NCBI GenBank assembly: GCA_046594215.1 | Contig: JBKJPX010000094.1 | Coordinates: 1 to 64,000 of the forward strand | Source: Panacagrimonas sp046594215 | GTDB lineage: Bacteria > Pseudomonadota > Gammaproteobacteria > Nevskiales > Nevskiaceae | Direction of reading: 5' to 3' | DNA length: 64,000 nt | In this document: one piece after another, positions 8,639-17,131 of the stretch | Layout: each line of letters begins with the position of its first letter | Position numbering within the stretch: position 1 is the stretch's first letter | Notes under the pieces: generated by a model | What the model saw: only the letters and a program-made list of their open reading frames with translations | Databases searched by the model: none | Told to the model about the DNA's origin: nothing | Position numbers and translations under genes: made by a program

Positions 8639-9928
8639 ATGCTCGGCACCATCCCCCAGCTTTCAACCGCCAACACCTCGCCGCTGCTCAAGTTCGAGGA
8701 ACAGCTCATTGCCCGAAGCGCGGACATCGAGGCCTGGTTCCGCGCGCAGTGGCTCAAGACGCCGCCACCGTTCTACTGCTCGGTGGACCTGCGCAATGCC
8801 GGGTTCAAACTCGCGCCGGTGGATACCAACCTCTTCCCGGGCGGCTTCAACAACCTGAACGAGGATTTGTCCTCGCTGTGCGTGCAGGCGATCCAGTCCG
8901 CCGTGGAGCGCGCCTGTCCCACCTGTACCGGCGTGCTGCTGGTGCCCGAGAACCACACGCGCAACAAGTTCTACCTTGAAAACGTCGCGACGCTGTACGA
9001 GCTCATTCGCGAGGCCGGCTTCCACGTTCGCATCGGCACCCTGCTGCCCGAGATCCGCGAGCCGACCACGCTCAGGCTCGAAATCAGCGGGCGCGAGCTC
9101 GTGCTCGAACCGCTGGTGCGCGACGGCGACCGCGTGAAAGTGGGCGATTTCTCGCCCTGCCTCGTGCTGCTCAACAACGACCTGTCCGCTGGCATCCCGC
9201 CCGCGCTACAGGGCGTCAAGCAGACCATCGTGCCGCCACTCGGAGCGGGTTGGCACGCGCGCCTGAAGACCCAGCACTTCGGCTACTACCGCGACGTGAC
9301 GGCGGAATTCGGCAAGGTCGCGGGCATCGACTCATGGTGGGTGGACCCGCTGTTCCGCAACTGCGGCGAGATCAACTTCATGAAGCGCGAGGGCGAGGAA
9401 TGCCTGGTCAGCAACGTGGAGTTGCTGCTGGAGGACATCCGCGAGAAGTACGCCGAGTACGGCATCGCCGAAGAGCCCTTCGTCATCATCAAGGCCGACG
9501 CCGGCACCTACGGCATGGGGGTGATGACGGTCCGCAGCGCCAACGACGTCCGCGAGATGAACCGCAAGGCGCGCACGCACATGAGCAGCGCCAAGGAAGG
9601 TCGCGAGGTGACCGGCGCGATCATCCAGGAAGGCGTGCACACCTTTGAGACCTGGGGTCCGGACAACCACACGGCCGAGCCGGTGGTCTACATGATCGAC
9701 CGCTTCGTGGTCGGCGGCTTCTACCGCGTCAACGAGAAGCGCGGCAACCAGGAAAACCTCAACGCGCCCGGCATGAGCTTCAAGCCGCTCGCCTTCGAGT
9801 CCTGCTGCAACCACCCGGATCTGTCGCAGCAGCCTGACGCCAAGCCGAATCGCTTCTACGCCTACGGCGTAGTGGCGCGCCTGGCGCTCGTGGCGGCGGC
9901 GCGCGAGATCGCAGGGCTCCCGCGCTGA
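8639..9928 (+). CDS. gshA: Glutamate-cysteine ligase, T. ferrooxidans-type
   Basis: This enzyme makes gamma-glutamylcysteine from glutamate and cysteine with ATP, the first step of glutathione synthesis. The protein matches the non-E. coli GshA family first seen in acidithiobacilli: PPPFYCSVDLRNAGFKLAPVD and FPGGFNNL near the N-terminus, NHTRNKFYLENV, IIKADAGTYGMGVM in the middle and RVNEKRGNQENLNAPGM near the C-terminus. It is 429 residues from the ATG at 8639; another in-frame ATG at 8594 would add 15 residues, and neither has a strong ribosome binding site. The next pathway gene, gshB, lies about 2.5 kb downstream on the same strand, beyond a gene on the opposite strand. Confidence 0.9.
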   Translation: MLGTIPQLSTANTSPLLKFEEQLIARSADIEAWFRAQWLKTPPPFYCSVDLRNAGFKLAPVDTNLFPGGFNNLNEDLSSLCVQAIQSAVERACPTCTGVLLVPENHTRNKFYLENVATLYELIREAGFHVRIGTLLPEIREPTTLRLEISGRELVLEPLVRDGDRVKVGDFSPCLVLLNNDLSAGIPPALQGVKQTIVPPLGAGWHARLKTQHFGYYRDVTAEFGKVAGIDSWWVDPLFRNCGEINFMKREGEECLVSNVELLLEDIREKYAEYGIAEEPFVIIKADAGTYGMGVMTVRSANDVREMNRKARTHMSSAKEGREVTGAIIQEGVHTFETWGPDNHTAEPVVYMIDRFVVGGFYRVNEKRGNQENLNAPGMSFKPLAFESCCNHPDLSQQPDAKPNRFYAYGVVARLALVAAAREIAGLPR

Positions 9929-9937
9929 AAAAGCGGG

Positions 9938-10195
9938 GTGGGTCGGCGCCCAGCGTCGCGGGCGCCTGAGGCACCCCTTCGCACCATCGAGAGGCTAGGG
10001 TACGACCAGCAGCTCACCGGGCTCGAACTGGCCGCCGATCGTCGCAGTGCGATCGTGCATACAGGCTTCAACTTCGACATCGGCGGCGTCGTCATCAACC
10101 TGAACGGGACCTCCGTCGACACCCTGGTGCGACGCAACGGCAGAATCCTCGTGACGCGCAGCGACGGCAAGGTCATCACCCGCATCGGCGGTTGA
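9938..10195 (+). pseudogene. Possible remnant of a small protein gene
   Basis: An open frame of 85 codons from GTG 9938. Only the part from about codon 17 on looks protein-like: GLELAADRRSAIVHTGFNFDI and NGTSVDTLVRRNGRILVTRSDG have alternating hydrophobic and polar residues, as in beta-strands. The first 16 codons (Arg/Pro/Ala-rich) look non-coding. No signal peptide, start signal or full domain is visible. It could be the C-terminal half of a small secreted protein that lost its start, or a genuine short gene. I do not recognise the family. Confidence 0.3.
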
Positions 10196-10231
10196 CGCGG
10201 CCGGTCTGGCTTGGCCTGCTTCGCAAATCCT

Positions 10232-10266
10232 GCGGCCGGCGATCAATCACGACGATCGCCGGCCGC
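10232..10266. terminator. Perfect 13-bp hairpin between convergent genes
   Basis: Bases 10232-10244 pair perfectly with 10254-10266 around a 9-nt loop. The hairpin lies between the plus-strand gshA region and the stop of the minus-strand lipoprotein gene at 10283. There is no T-run on either side, so it may be a bidirectional transcript-end hairpin rather than a classic intrinsic terminator. Confidence 0.45.
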
Positions 10267-10282
10267 GGGATGAGAAGACAGA

Positions 10283-12196
10283 TCAGGGCACCGGCGTCGT
10301 GACCTTCCAGAGAAAGTCCGTCGTCGCGGTGTGCGTGCCGTTGCTCGCCGTCACGACCACGTCGTAGCTACCGGCCTGCGTCGGCGTTCCGGCCAACCGG
10401 GCACCCGTTCCGTTGAGGGCGGTCAGGCTGATTCCGGGCGGAAGACCCGCCGCCGCGAACGTCAGCGGCAGCGCGGCCGGGTCGGTACCCCCGACATCAA
10501 ACGTGACCGCGGTGCCCGCCGCATCGTCGCGGTCCGTCACGGGAGCGATCGCCGGATCGACGGTCACGTCGGCGGACCCCGCGGTCGGGATGAACACGGT
10601 GCGCGCCTTGGACGGCACGCCATTCTTGTTCAGCACGAACAGGTAGTAATAGCCGGGCGTCACGTCGCCGGGGCGCGAGGTCATGCGCACGTTCAACGAG
10701 ATCGAGTTGATCACGGTGAACGGCAGCTCGACGAAACGCTGCTCCATGTTGAAGTTGTGCGTGACCGCCGGCGTCTTGATGAGCACGACGCGCGCCGCCG
10801 TGTCGGTCCCGCCAACCGAGGCATAGCCCAGGGTGAAGTTGCGTCCCACGACGAGTTCGGTCGGCGCCGAGGCCACCGACGGACGCGACGCGAGGCGGTT
10901 GGATGCGTCGAACAGGTAGGGCGGCGAGTAGATCTCGGCGTTGAGGTTGCCCGGCAGGTCCGGCGGACCCGGCGCGCCGCCGCCGCCCACGAGCACGGTG
11001 GCATCGGGCAGGAGCACGGCCGTGGAGTGGTACAGGCGCGGCACCTTCTCGGCGGCGCCCAGGGCCCACACGCCGGTGACCGGATCCCAGATCTCGGCCT
11101 TGAGATTGGCGCCGCGCGTGGTGTTGTAGAAGACGCTGCCGCCGGTGGTGAGGACCTTGCCGTCGGGCAGAATCGTTCCGGTCGACAGGCGCCTCAGCGA
11201 GGACAGGTCGCCCGAAGGCGTCAGCGTGGGCGCGGCACCGCGGGCGTCGATGATCAACGAACCCTTGGCGGGGGAGTTCGGGACCATGTTGCCGCCGAAC
11301 TGCAGAATGCGGCCCGGTCGGAACATCGCGACGGTGGCGTCGTCACCCCGGTAGATCGCCGGGAAGGTCCCCGCTGGCGTGATCGCGCCGGCGCCCTCCG
11401 GGTTGAGGTAGTACATCGTCCCAAGCGTGTCGTAGCCGAACACTCGCCCGTCCGGAATCACGAAATTGCGCGGGTAGTAGTAGCGCAGCGTGCTCGTGTC
11501 GGCGCCGGTCAGCAGCCGATAGCTGCCGTCGAGTTCACGCACCTCGGGGCGGTCGACGCCGCTGATGCGCGTCTCGCTCTTGCCGCCCTGGACCAGGACG
11601 CGGCCATCGAGCAGGGTCGCGACGCTGCCGTACCAGCGGCCACGGTTCATGCTGGCGCTCGAAGTGAGCGAGTTGTCGAGCGGATTGAAGATGTTCGAAT
11701 CGGAGTTTCCGTCGCTGTCGTCCTCGGGAACGACGTCGTCGGTCGGATCCGGGTCCACGAAGCGCGGGAACGTGTCGCCGCCCACGATCACCACCTTGGG
11801 GTCCCGTTCGGGCAGGATCAGCTGCGCGCTGCAGAAGATGTCGGTGATGGTCTGGTTGGGCAGCACCAGGTGCGCGTCGGCGCCGGTGCCGTCGGAAGGC
11901 GTCCACAGGTCGTAGGTGAAAGCCCCCGAAAACGGCGGCCCCCCATCGCCCGACGGCTGTGTGCCGTAGCTCAGCATGCGGCCGTCCGGCAGGATCGCAG
12001 AGTGGATGGGAATCAGCGGCCAGCCGATCAGCGGGCCCCACCTCCCGCCCACCACCGGCAGCACGACGGTCGGATCGGTGGGATCGGGGCCCTGCGGATT
12101 CAGGCGCTCGCCGGAGCCGCCACCACTGCAGGCGGCCAGCATCACTGCGGACAACACTGCGGCGAGGCAGCCGATCGGGAATTTTGCGTTGCTCAT
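10283..12196 (-). CDS. Copper radical oxidase-like lipoprotein (galactose/glyoxal oxidase family)
   Basis: A 637-residue predicted lipoprotein: a signal peptide ending in the lipobox LAAC (C23) precedes a kelch-type seven-bladed propeller and a DUF1929 E-set domain (about 440-540). The residues expected to bind copper and form the Cys-Tyr radical in galactose oxidase are all present: C122 in DIFC, Y189 in GRWY, Y389-H390 in PRLYHS and H480 in VTHNFNMEQR. A C-terminal Ig-like domain (about 550-635) contains the LPPGISL segment. Such enzymes oxidise alcohols or aldehydes to give H2O2; the substrate here is unknown. I start at ATG 12196 because it gives the clean signal peptide; the frame stays open for 32 more codons upstream. 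It is paralogous to the N-terminal third of the protein at 30648-35120. Confidence 0.85.
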   Translation of the reverse strand: MSNAKFPIGCLAAVLSAVMLAACSGGGSGERLNPQGPDPTDPTVVLPVVGGRWGPLIGWPLIPIHSAILPDGRMLSYGTQPSGDGGPPFSGAFTYDLWTPSDGTGADAHLVLPNQTITDIFCSAQLILPERDPKVVIVGGDTFPRFVDPDPTDDVVPEDDSDGNSDSNIFNPLDNSLTSSASMNRGRWYGSVATLLDGRVLVQGGKSETRISGVDRPEVRELDGSYRLLTGADTSTLRYYYPRNFVIPDGRVFGYDTLGTMYYLNPEGAGAITPAGTFPAIYRGDDATVAMFRPGRILQFGGNMVPNSPAKGSLIIDARGAAPTLTPSGDLSSLRRLSTGTILPDGKVLTTGGSVFYNTTRGANLKAEIWDPVTGVWALGAAEKVPRLYHSTAVLLPDATVLVGGGGAPGPPDLPGNLNAEIYSPPYLFDASNRLASRPSVASAPTELVVGRNFTLGYASVGGTDTAARVVLIKTPAVTHNFNMEQRFVELPFTVINSISLNVRMTSRPGDVTPGYYYLFVLNKNGVPSKARTVFIPTAGSADVTVDPAIAPVTDRDDAAGTAVTFDVGGTDPAALPLTFAAAGLPPGISLTALNGTGARLAGTPTQAGSYDVVVTASNGTHTATTDFLWKVTTPVP

Positions 12197-12406
12197 CTGT
12201 TTCAGGCGCTCCGAGCCGGGCGCGGTTGCCGCGACCGCCGGCTCATAAAAGGTGGCTTCGCCGATGTTTGCCGCGAACCGCGGTCGGCGCAAGCCGCGAA
12301 TTTGACCACGGACGCAGGAATCGCGGGCCGCAGGAATCGCGCCCGGAGCCGTCGGTCGGTTCCAACGTCTGGCAGTACGATGGCGTCAGGTTCCCGGATC
12401 ACATCG

Positions 12407-13393
12407 ATGAACAGCACCCCCAGCCGCACGCTCGGCGTCGTCATGGACCCCATCGGGTCGATCAAACCCTACAAGGACACCACCCTGGCGCTCATGCTGG
12501 CAGCGCAGAAGCGCGGCTGGTCGTTGCGGTACCTGGAGCAGTCAGACCTGTTCGCGCGCGACGGCGTCGCCTACGGCCGTGCCCGGCCGGTCCAGGTCCA
12601 CGACGACAGGGAGCACTGGTACGACTTCACCGGCGAGGCGCAGGTCACGCCGCTGGGCACGATGAGCGCCATCCTGATGCGCAAGGATCCGCCCTTCGAC
12701 CTCGATTACATCATGAGCACCTACATCCTGGACCGCGCCGCGATCCAGGGCGCGCTGGTGCTCAACCGCCCGCAGAGCCTGCGTGACTGCAGCGAGAAGC
12801 TGTTCACGGCATGGTTTCCCGAACTGACGCCGCCAACCCTCTTCGCGCGCGACTCGGTCAGCTTGCGGGCCTTCCACGCCGAGCATGGCGACGTCATCTA
12901 CAAGCCCGTCGACGGCATGGGCGGCACCGGCATCTTCCGCGTGGGGCGCGATGGCCTGAACCTGGGCGCGGTGATCGAGGAACTGACGGATCGCGGCCGC
13001 CGCATGATCGTGGCCCAGAAATACCTGCCCGCCATCGTCGACGGCGACAAGCGCATCCTGATGGTCGACGGCGAGCCAGTGCCCTACTGCCTGGCGCGCG
13101 TGCCGATGGCGGGTGAGACGCGCGGCAACCTCGCGGCCGGCGGCACTGGTCGCGCGCAGCCGCTGTCCGACGCCGACCGCCGCATCGCCGCGCGCGTGGG
13201 GCCCGAACTCAAGCGCCGCGGCCTTGTGTTCGTCGGCCTCGACGTGATCGGCGAGCACCTGACGGAGATCAACGTCACGAGCCCGACCTGCGCGCGCGAG
13301 ATCGACGCCGCGTTTGGAACCGACATCGGCGGGTTGCTGATGGACGCCATCGATCAGCGTCTCTCGGAGTCGGGCCAGACCCTTATTGCCTGA
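12407..13393 (+). CDS. gshB: Glutathione synthetase
   Basis: A 328-residue ATP-grasp enzyme that adds glycine to gamma-glutamylcysteine. Family hallmarks are MDPIGSIKPYKDTTLALMLAA at the N-terminus, MRKDPPFDLDYIMSTYILD, the ATP-grasp stretch DVIYKPVDGMGGTGIFRV, RILMVDGEPVPYCLARVP and the C-terminal EINVTSPTCAREID. The open frame extends far upstream over the antisense of the preceding gene, but the family N-terminus fixes the start at ATG 12407. A TACGAT at 12376-12381 is a possible -10 element. It is followed closely by algH, as in Pseudomonas, where algH and gshB are also neighbours. Confidence 0.95.
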   Translation: MNSTPSRTLGVVMDPIGSIKPYKDTTLALMLAAQKRGWSLRYLEQSDLFARDGVAYGRARPVQVHDDREHWYDFTGEAQVTPLGTMSAILMRKDPPFDLDYIMSTYILDRAAIQGALVLNRPQSLRDCSEKLFTAWFPELTPPTLFARDSVSLRAFHAEHGDVIYKPVDGMGGTGIFRVGRDGLNLGAVIEELTDRGRRMIVAQKYLPAIVDGDKRILMVDGEPVPYCLARVPMAGETRGNLAAGGTGRAQPLSDADRRIAARVGPELKRRGLVFVGLDVIGEHLTEINVTSPTCAREIDAAFGTDIGGLLMDAIDQRLSESGQTLIA

Positions 13394-13420
13394 AGGGCGG
13401 GCCAGCCGGATACTCGGTTC

Positions 13421-14131
13421 ATGGCCGCCATCCGCATCCCTGTCGCCACCGTCCGCCGACTGCGAGATCGCACCGGCGCAACCCTGGCGGCGTGCAAACG
13501 CGCGTTGCAGGCGCACGCGGGCGATGAGGACAAGGCGGAGGCACAGCTGCGTTCCGACAACGCGCTGGACGGCGACGCGTCGTCGCTAAAAAACCAATTC
13601 CTCGTCGCCATGCCCGGACTCGAGGACGATAACTTCAGCCACACCGTCTCGCTGCTGTGCGAGCACAACGACAAGGGCGCGATCGGGCTGATCATCAATC
13701 GTCCGACCGACCTCACGCTCACCGCGATGCTCGACCAGATGGGCGTCAAGCACGACGCCACGGGCGTGGCCGACCATGTCGTGTTCTGGGGCGGGCCGGT
13801 GCAGCCCGAGCGCGGCTTCGTCGTGCACAAGGGCCCCGGCGGCTGGGAGTCCTGCATGCCGATCAGCAAGGACCTCTACATCACCACCTCGCGCGACGTG
13901 CTGGCCGCGATCGGCGAGGGCCGCGGGCCGAAGGAATTCCTGGTCACGCTCGGCTACGCCGGCTGGGGCGCGGGACAGCTCGAGACCGAGATCCTCGCCA
14001 ACTCCTGGCTCAACACGCCCGTCGATCCGAACGTGCTGTTCACCACGCCAGCGCGAAGCCGCTGGCAATCGGCCACGCGACTGCTGGGCCTGGACGTCAC
14101 GCAGCTGAGCAGCGGCGCCGGGCACGCCTGA
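13421..14131 (+). CDS. algH: AlgH/YqgE family protein with N-terminal EF-Ts-like domain
   Basis: A 236-residue protein. Residues from about 56 to the end are a standard YqgE/AlgH protein (NQFLVAMPGLEDDNFSHTV, GLIINRPTDL, WGGPVQPERGFVVH, LGYAGWGAGQLE, C-terminal AGHA); the exact function of this family is unknown. The first 45 residues instead resemble the UBA-like N-terminal domain of elongation factor Ts, with VRRLRDRTGATLAACKRAL, a Gly-Asp turn and a helix ending in LR. No ATG, GTG or TTG occurs in frame near residue 50 where AlgH normally starts, so the gene must be read from ATG 13421 and the fusion seems real. It lies between gshB and ruvX, the conserved order. Confidence 0.88.
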   Translation: MAAIRIPVATVRRLRDRTGATLAACKRALQAHAGDEDKAEAQLRSDNALDGDASSLKNQFLVAMPGLEDDNFSHTVSLLCEHNDKGAIGLIINRPTDLTLTAMLDQMGVKHDATGVADHVVFWGGPVQPERGFVVHKGPGGWESCMPISKDLYITTSRDVLAAIGEGRGPKEFLVTLGYAGWGAGQLETEILANSWLNTPVDPNVLFTTPARSRWQSATRLLGLDVTQLSSGAGHA

Positions 14132-14247
14132 CGGGACCCGGGACTCGAACACGAACGCTGGGCGGGTTTTTTCTGCAACTCCTTTTCCGTGAGGGATCCT
14201 GTTCGATGTTCCGTCGTGGTTCCCCGGTTTCGCTGATCGGCCCCTGA

Positions 14248-14673
14248 GTGTCCTTCCTGGCTTTCGACTTCGGCCACAAGCGCATCGGCATCGCCGTCGG
14301 CGACCGCATCACGGGCACTGCACGCCCGCTCCCCACCATGGCATCCGCGTCCACGCCGGACTGGAATGCCTTGATGAAGATCATCACCGAATGGCGCCCG
14401 CAGGCGCTCATCGTGGGTCTGCCACTTGACGAAGACGGCTCCGAGCAGCCCATCACCACGGCGGCGCGCAAGTTCGCGGACGAACTGGGGCGACGCAGCA
14501 AACTGGTCGTCCATCTCGCTGATGAAAGATTTTCCTCGCGCGCCGCGGACGACGCGCTGCGCGACGCACGCTTCAGCGGCCGCATGACCCGCCGCGTGCG
14601 CAAGGGCGACCGGGACGGTGAAGCCGCGCGGGTGATCCTCGAACAGTGGATGGCCTCCACTCCCCCGGACTGA
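14248..14673 (+). CDS. ruvX: Putative Holliday junction resolvase / 16S pre-rRNA nuclease RuvX (YqgF)
   Basis: A 141-residue RNase H-fold nuclease. The family N-terminus LAFDFGHKRIGIAVGD carries the first catalytic Asp (D7). VGLPLDEDGSEQPIT is the conserved middle motif, and the segment LADERFSSRAAD supplies the acidic residue before the C-terminal helix. It starts with GTG at 14248. YqgF proteins are implicated in maturation of the 16S rRNA 5' end and have been proposed as Holliday junction resolvases. Position after algH and before pyrB is the usual one, but pyrR, which often lies between ruvX and pyrB, is missing. Confidence 0.9.
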   Translation: MSFLAFDFGHKRIGIAVGDRITGTARPLPTMASASTPDWNALMKIITEWRPQALIVGLPLDEDGSEQPITTAARKFADELGRRSKLVVHLADERFSSRAADDALRDARFSGRMTRRVRKGDRDGEAARVILEQWMASTPPD

Positions 14674-14731
14674 TCCACGGCTCCGACCGAGTCGCGCCTC
14701 CCGAAGTTTCTCGATTCCAGCACCGGCGGGC

Positions 14732-14737
14732 TACAAT
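14732..14737 (+). promoter_or_regulatory. Candidate -10 element (TACAAT) of pyrB
   Basis: TACAAT lies 11 nt upstream of the pyrB ATG at 14749. If used, transcription would begin around 14744 and leave only a few untranslated bases. No Shine-Dalgarno sequence precedes the start codon, which fits a nearly leaderless mRNA. No good -35 is visible. Confidence 0.35.
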
Positions 14738-14748
14738 CTCGCCCTGAA

Positions 14749-15726
14749 ATGACCTCGTCCCTCCAACTCGACCAGCACGGCCGCCTGCGCCATCTGCTGA
14801 CGATGGATGGCCTGCCGCGACAACTCCTGACGGACATCCTCGATCGCGCGGCACACCTCGCCGAGGCGACCTCGGGCGCGGACAAGAAGCTCCCCAACCT
14901 GCGGGGCCGCACCATCGTCAACCTGTTCTTCGAGGCCTCGACGCGCACGCGCTCGACTTTCGAGGTGGCGGCCAAGCGCCTGTCGGCGGACGTCATCAAC
15001 CTGCAGGTCTCTTCGTCGAGTACATCCAAGGGCGAAACCCTGCTCGACACGCTCAAGACGATGGAGGCGATGCAGGCGGACCTGTTCGTGATCCGCCACG
15101 ACGCCAGCGGCGCCGCGCACTTCTTCGCCGAACACGCGGCGCCTGGCGTGGCGATTCTCAATGCCGGCGACGGCCGCCACGCGCATCCGACGCAGGGCCT
15201 GCTCGACCTGTACACGATTCGCGCCCATAAGGGCGCGCCGGAAAACCTCAGCGTGGCGATCGTCGGCGACGTGCTGCATTCGCGCGTCGCGCGCTCCGAC
15301 ATCCACGGCCTGCGCATCCTGGGCTGTCGGGATATCCGCGTCGTCGCGCCGCCGACCCTGATTCCTGCTGGCATCGAGCAGATGGGCGCACGCGTCTATC
15401 ACCAGCTCGAGGCCGGGCTCGACGGCGTTGACGTCGTGATCCTGCTGCGCCTGCAGACCGAGCGCATGATCGGCGCCTTCCTTCCGTCGCTCGGCGAATT
15501 CCACCGCGACTTCGGCCTGACCCGTGAGCGCCTGAACAAGCTCAAGCCCGACGCGGTCGTGATGCATCCGGGCCCCATCAACCGCGGCGTCGAGATCGCC
15601 GGCGAACTCGCCTACTCCGAGCGGTCGCTGATCCTCGAACAGGTGGCCAACGGCATCTCGGTGCGCATGGCGGTGATGGACATGATCCTGGGGAACGCGG
15701 AAGGCGGAATTCGGAATGCGGAATAA
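14749..15726 (+). CDS. pyrB: Aspartate carbamoyltransferase catalytic chain
   Basis: This enzyme forms N-carbamoyl-aspartate from carbamoyl phosphate and aspartate in pyrimidine synthesis. The carbamoyl-phosphate loop FFEASTRTRSTFE, the SSSTSKGETLLDTLKT loop, DGRHAHPTQGLLDLYT and VMHPGPINRGVEI are all present; the length of 325 residues is normal. The last dozen residues (GNAEGGIRNAE) are a low-complexity tail that runs over the start of the next gene by 11 nt. The following pseudo-dihydroorotase gene probably encodes its structural partner, as in Pseudomonas-type ATCase. Confidence 0.95.
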   Translation: MTSSLQLDQHGRLRHLLTMDGLPRQLLTDILDRAAHLAEATSGADKKLPNLRGRTIVNLFFEASTRTRSTFEVAAKRLSADVINLQVSSSSTSKGETLLDTLKTMEAMQADLFVIRHDASGAAHFFAEHAAPGVAILNAGDGRHAHPTQGLLDLYTIRAHKGAPENLSVAIVGDVLHSRVARSDIHGLRILGCRDIRVVAPPTLIPAGIEQMGARVYHQLEAGLDGVDVVILLRLQTERMIGAFLPSLGEFHRDFGLTRERLNKLKPDAVVMHPGPINRGVEIAGELAYSERSLILEQVANGISVRMAVMDMILGNAEGGIRNAE

Positions 15727-17038
15727 ACAGCCCGATTCCGGATTCGCAAGCGGCTCCCTGCTGTTTGAAGGCGCGCGCGCCCTCGATCCCGCGACCGGCT
15801 TCGACGGCACCGTATTCGTCGGCGTGCGGAACGGCCTGATCGAGACGGTCGGCGCCGACCGGCCTGCCGGTGCCTTCGACGAAACCATCGATGCACGCGG
15901 ACAGTGGCTGATGCCCGGCATCGTCGATCTCGCCGCGCGCTTCCGCGAGCCCGGGGCTTCGCACAAGGCCACGTTCGCCAGCGAAACCCGGGCGGCGCAG
16001 TCGGCCGGCATCACCGCCGTCACGATTCCGCCCGACACGCGGCCGCCGATCGCCAATCCCGCGATGGTCGACCGCATCCGCGGCATCGCTGACCGCGCCG
16101 GCGGGCTGGACGTGCACCTGCTCGGTGCGCTGACGCAGGACCTCGCCGGCGAATCGCTGGCCGAGATGAGCGCGCTGCGCCAGGCCGGCTGCGTGGGCGT
16201 CAGCAACGCCGCATTCGGCCTGCGCGACTCGCTGGTCGGCCGCCGCGCGCTCGACTACGCGCAAGGCCTGGGCCTGACGGTCCACGTGTTCGCGCAGAAC
16301 CCGGCCCTGGCCAACCGCGGTTGCGCGCACGAGGGCCCCGTGGCCACGCGCCTGGGCCTGGCGCCGATCCCGGCTGCTGCCGAGGTCTCGGCGATCCGCT
16401 TCTGGATCTCGCTGGTCGAGGACACTGGCGCGGCCGTGCATTTCGGACGGCTTTCGACCGCGCGCGGTGTGGAGATGGTCGGCTCGGCTCAGAAAATCGG
16501 CCTGCCGGTAAGCGCCGACGTCGCCGCGCACCAGCTCTTCCTCACCGCCGAGGACGTCACCGGCTTCAATGCGATGTGCCACGTCCTTCCGCCGCTGCGC
16601 TCGGTCGAGGACCGCAACGCGCTGCGCGCGGGCGTGGCGCACGGCCTGATCGCTGCGATCTGCTCGGATCACCAGCCGCACGAGCCGGACGCCAAGATCA
16701 ACCCCTTCCCGCTGACCGAGCCCGGCATCTCGGCGCTCGAGACCTTGCTGCCCCTGTGCCTCCAGTTGGTGGAGGACGGAGTACTCAGCCCCCTGCAGCT
16801 GGCGGAACGCCTCGCGCTTGGACCAGCCCGCGTGCTGGGCGTGCAGGCCGGCTCGCTGAGTCCGGGCACGCGGGCCAACCTCGTGCTCGTGAACCCTGCG
16901 CAGCCCTTCGAGCTGCGCGGCGATCTGATGCTCAGCGCCGGCCGCAACACGCCGTTTCTCGGCCGACAGCTGCCGGGCCGCGCAAGCCTCACCCTCCACT
17001 CCGGGACCGTCGTCTACCGTGGCGGCAACCCCCGCTGA
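15716..17038 (+). CDS. pyrC': Dihydroorotase-like protein PyrC' (probably inactive ATCase partner)
   Basis: A 440-residue type I dihydroorotase-fold protein. The metal-binding His-x-His after the first strand is replaced: where active enzymes read DPHVHLREPG this one reads DLAARFREPG. Later motifs such as CSDHQPHE and PPLRSVEDR are recognisable. Loss of HxH is the hallmark of PyrC' proteins, which have no dihydroorotase activity but form a dodecameric complex with PyrB. The overlap with pyrB supports joint production. An active dihydroorotase must then be encoded elsewhere in the genome. The start at ATG 15716 lies within the pyrB tail. Confidence 0.88.
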   Translation: MRNKQPDSGFASGSLLFEGARALDPATGFDGTVFVGVRNGLIETVGADRPAGAFDETIDARGQWLMPGIVDLAARFREPGASHKATFASETRAAQSAGITAVTIPPDTRPPIANPAMVDRIRGIADRAGGLDVHLLGALTQDLAGESLAEMSALRQAGCVGVSNAAFGLRDSLVGRRALDYAQGLGLTVHVFAQNPALANRGCAHEGPVATRLGLAPIPAAAEVSAIRFWISLVEDTGAAVHFGRLSTARGVEMVGSAQKIGLPVSADVAAHQLFLTAEDVTGFNAMCHVLPPLRSVEDRNALRAGVAHGLIAAICSDHQPHEPDAKINPFPLTEPGISALETLLPLCLQLVEDGVLSPLQLAERLALGPARVLGVQAGSLSPGTRANLVLVNPAQPFELRGDLMLSAGRNTPFLGRQLPGRASLTLHSGTVVYRGGNPR

Positions 17039-17131
17039 AGCCCGCATGCAGCCGTGTATAGTCCGAGCGTTCGTGCGGGGGCGCGGACAGAGGCACGGCA
17101 GTACTCGCGTGGGGGCAAGGAGAGGCACCAA

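Noticed and set aside
10331..12406. Open frame extending gshB by almost 700 codons upstream
   Set aside because: It lies antisense to the copper-oxidase gene and has no protein-like features; the family N-terminus of GshB starts at 12407.
14131..14248. Possible tRNA-like or terminator structure between algH and ruvX
   Set aside because: There is a T-run (GGGCGGGTTTTTT) but no convincing stem before it, and no cloverleaf could be formed.
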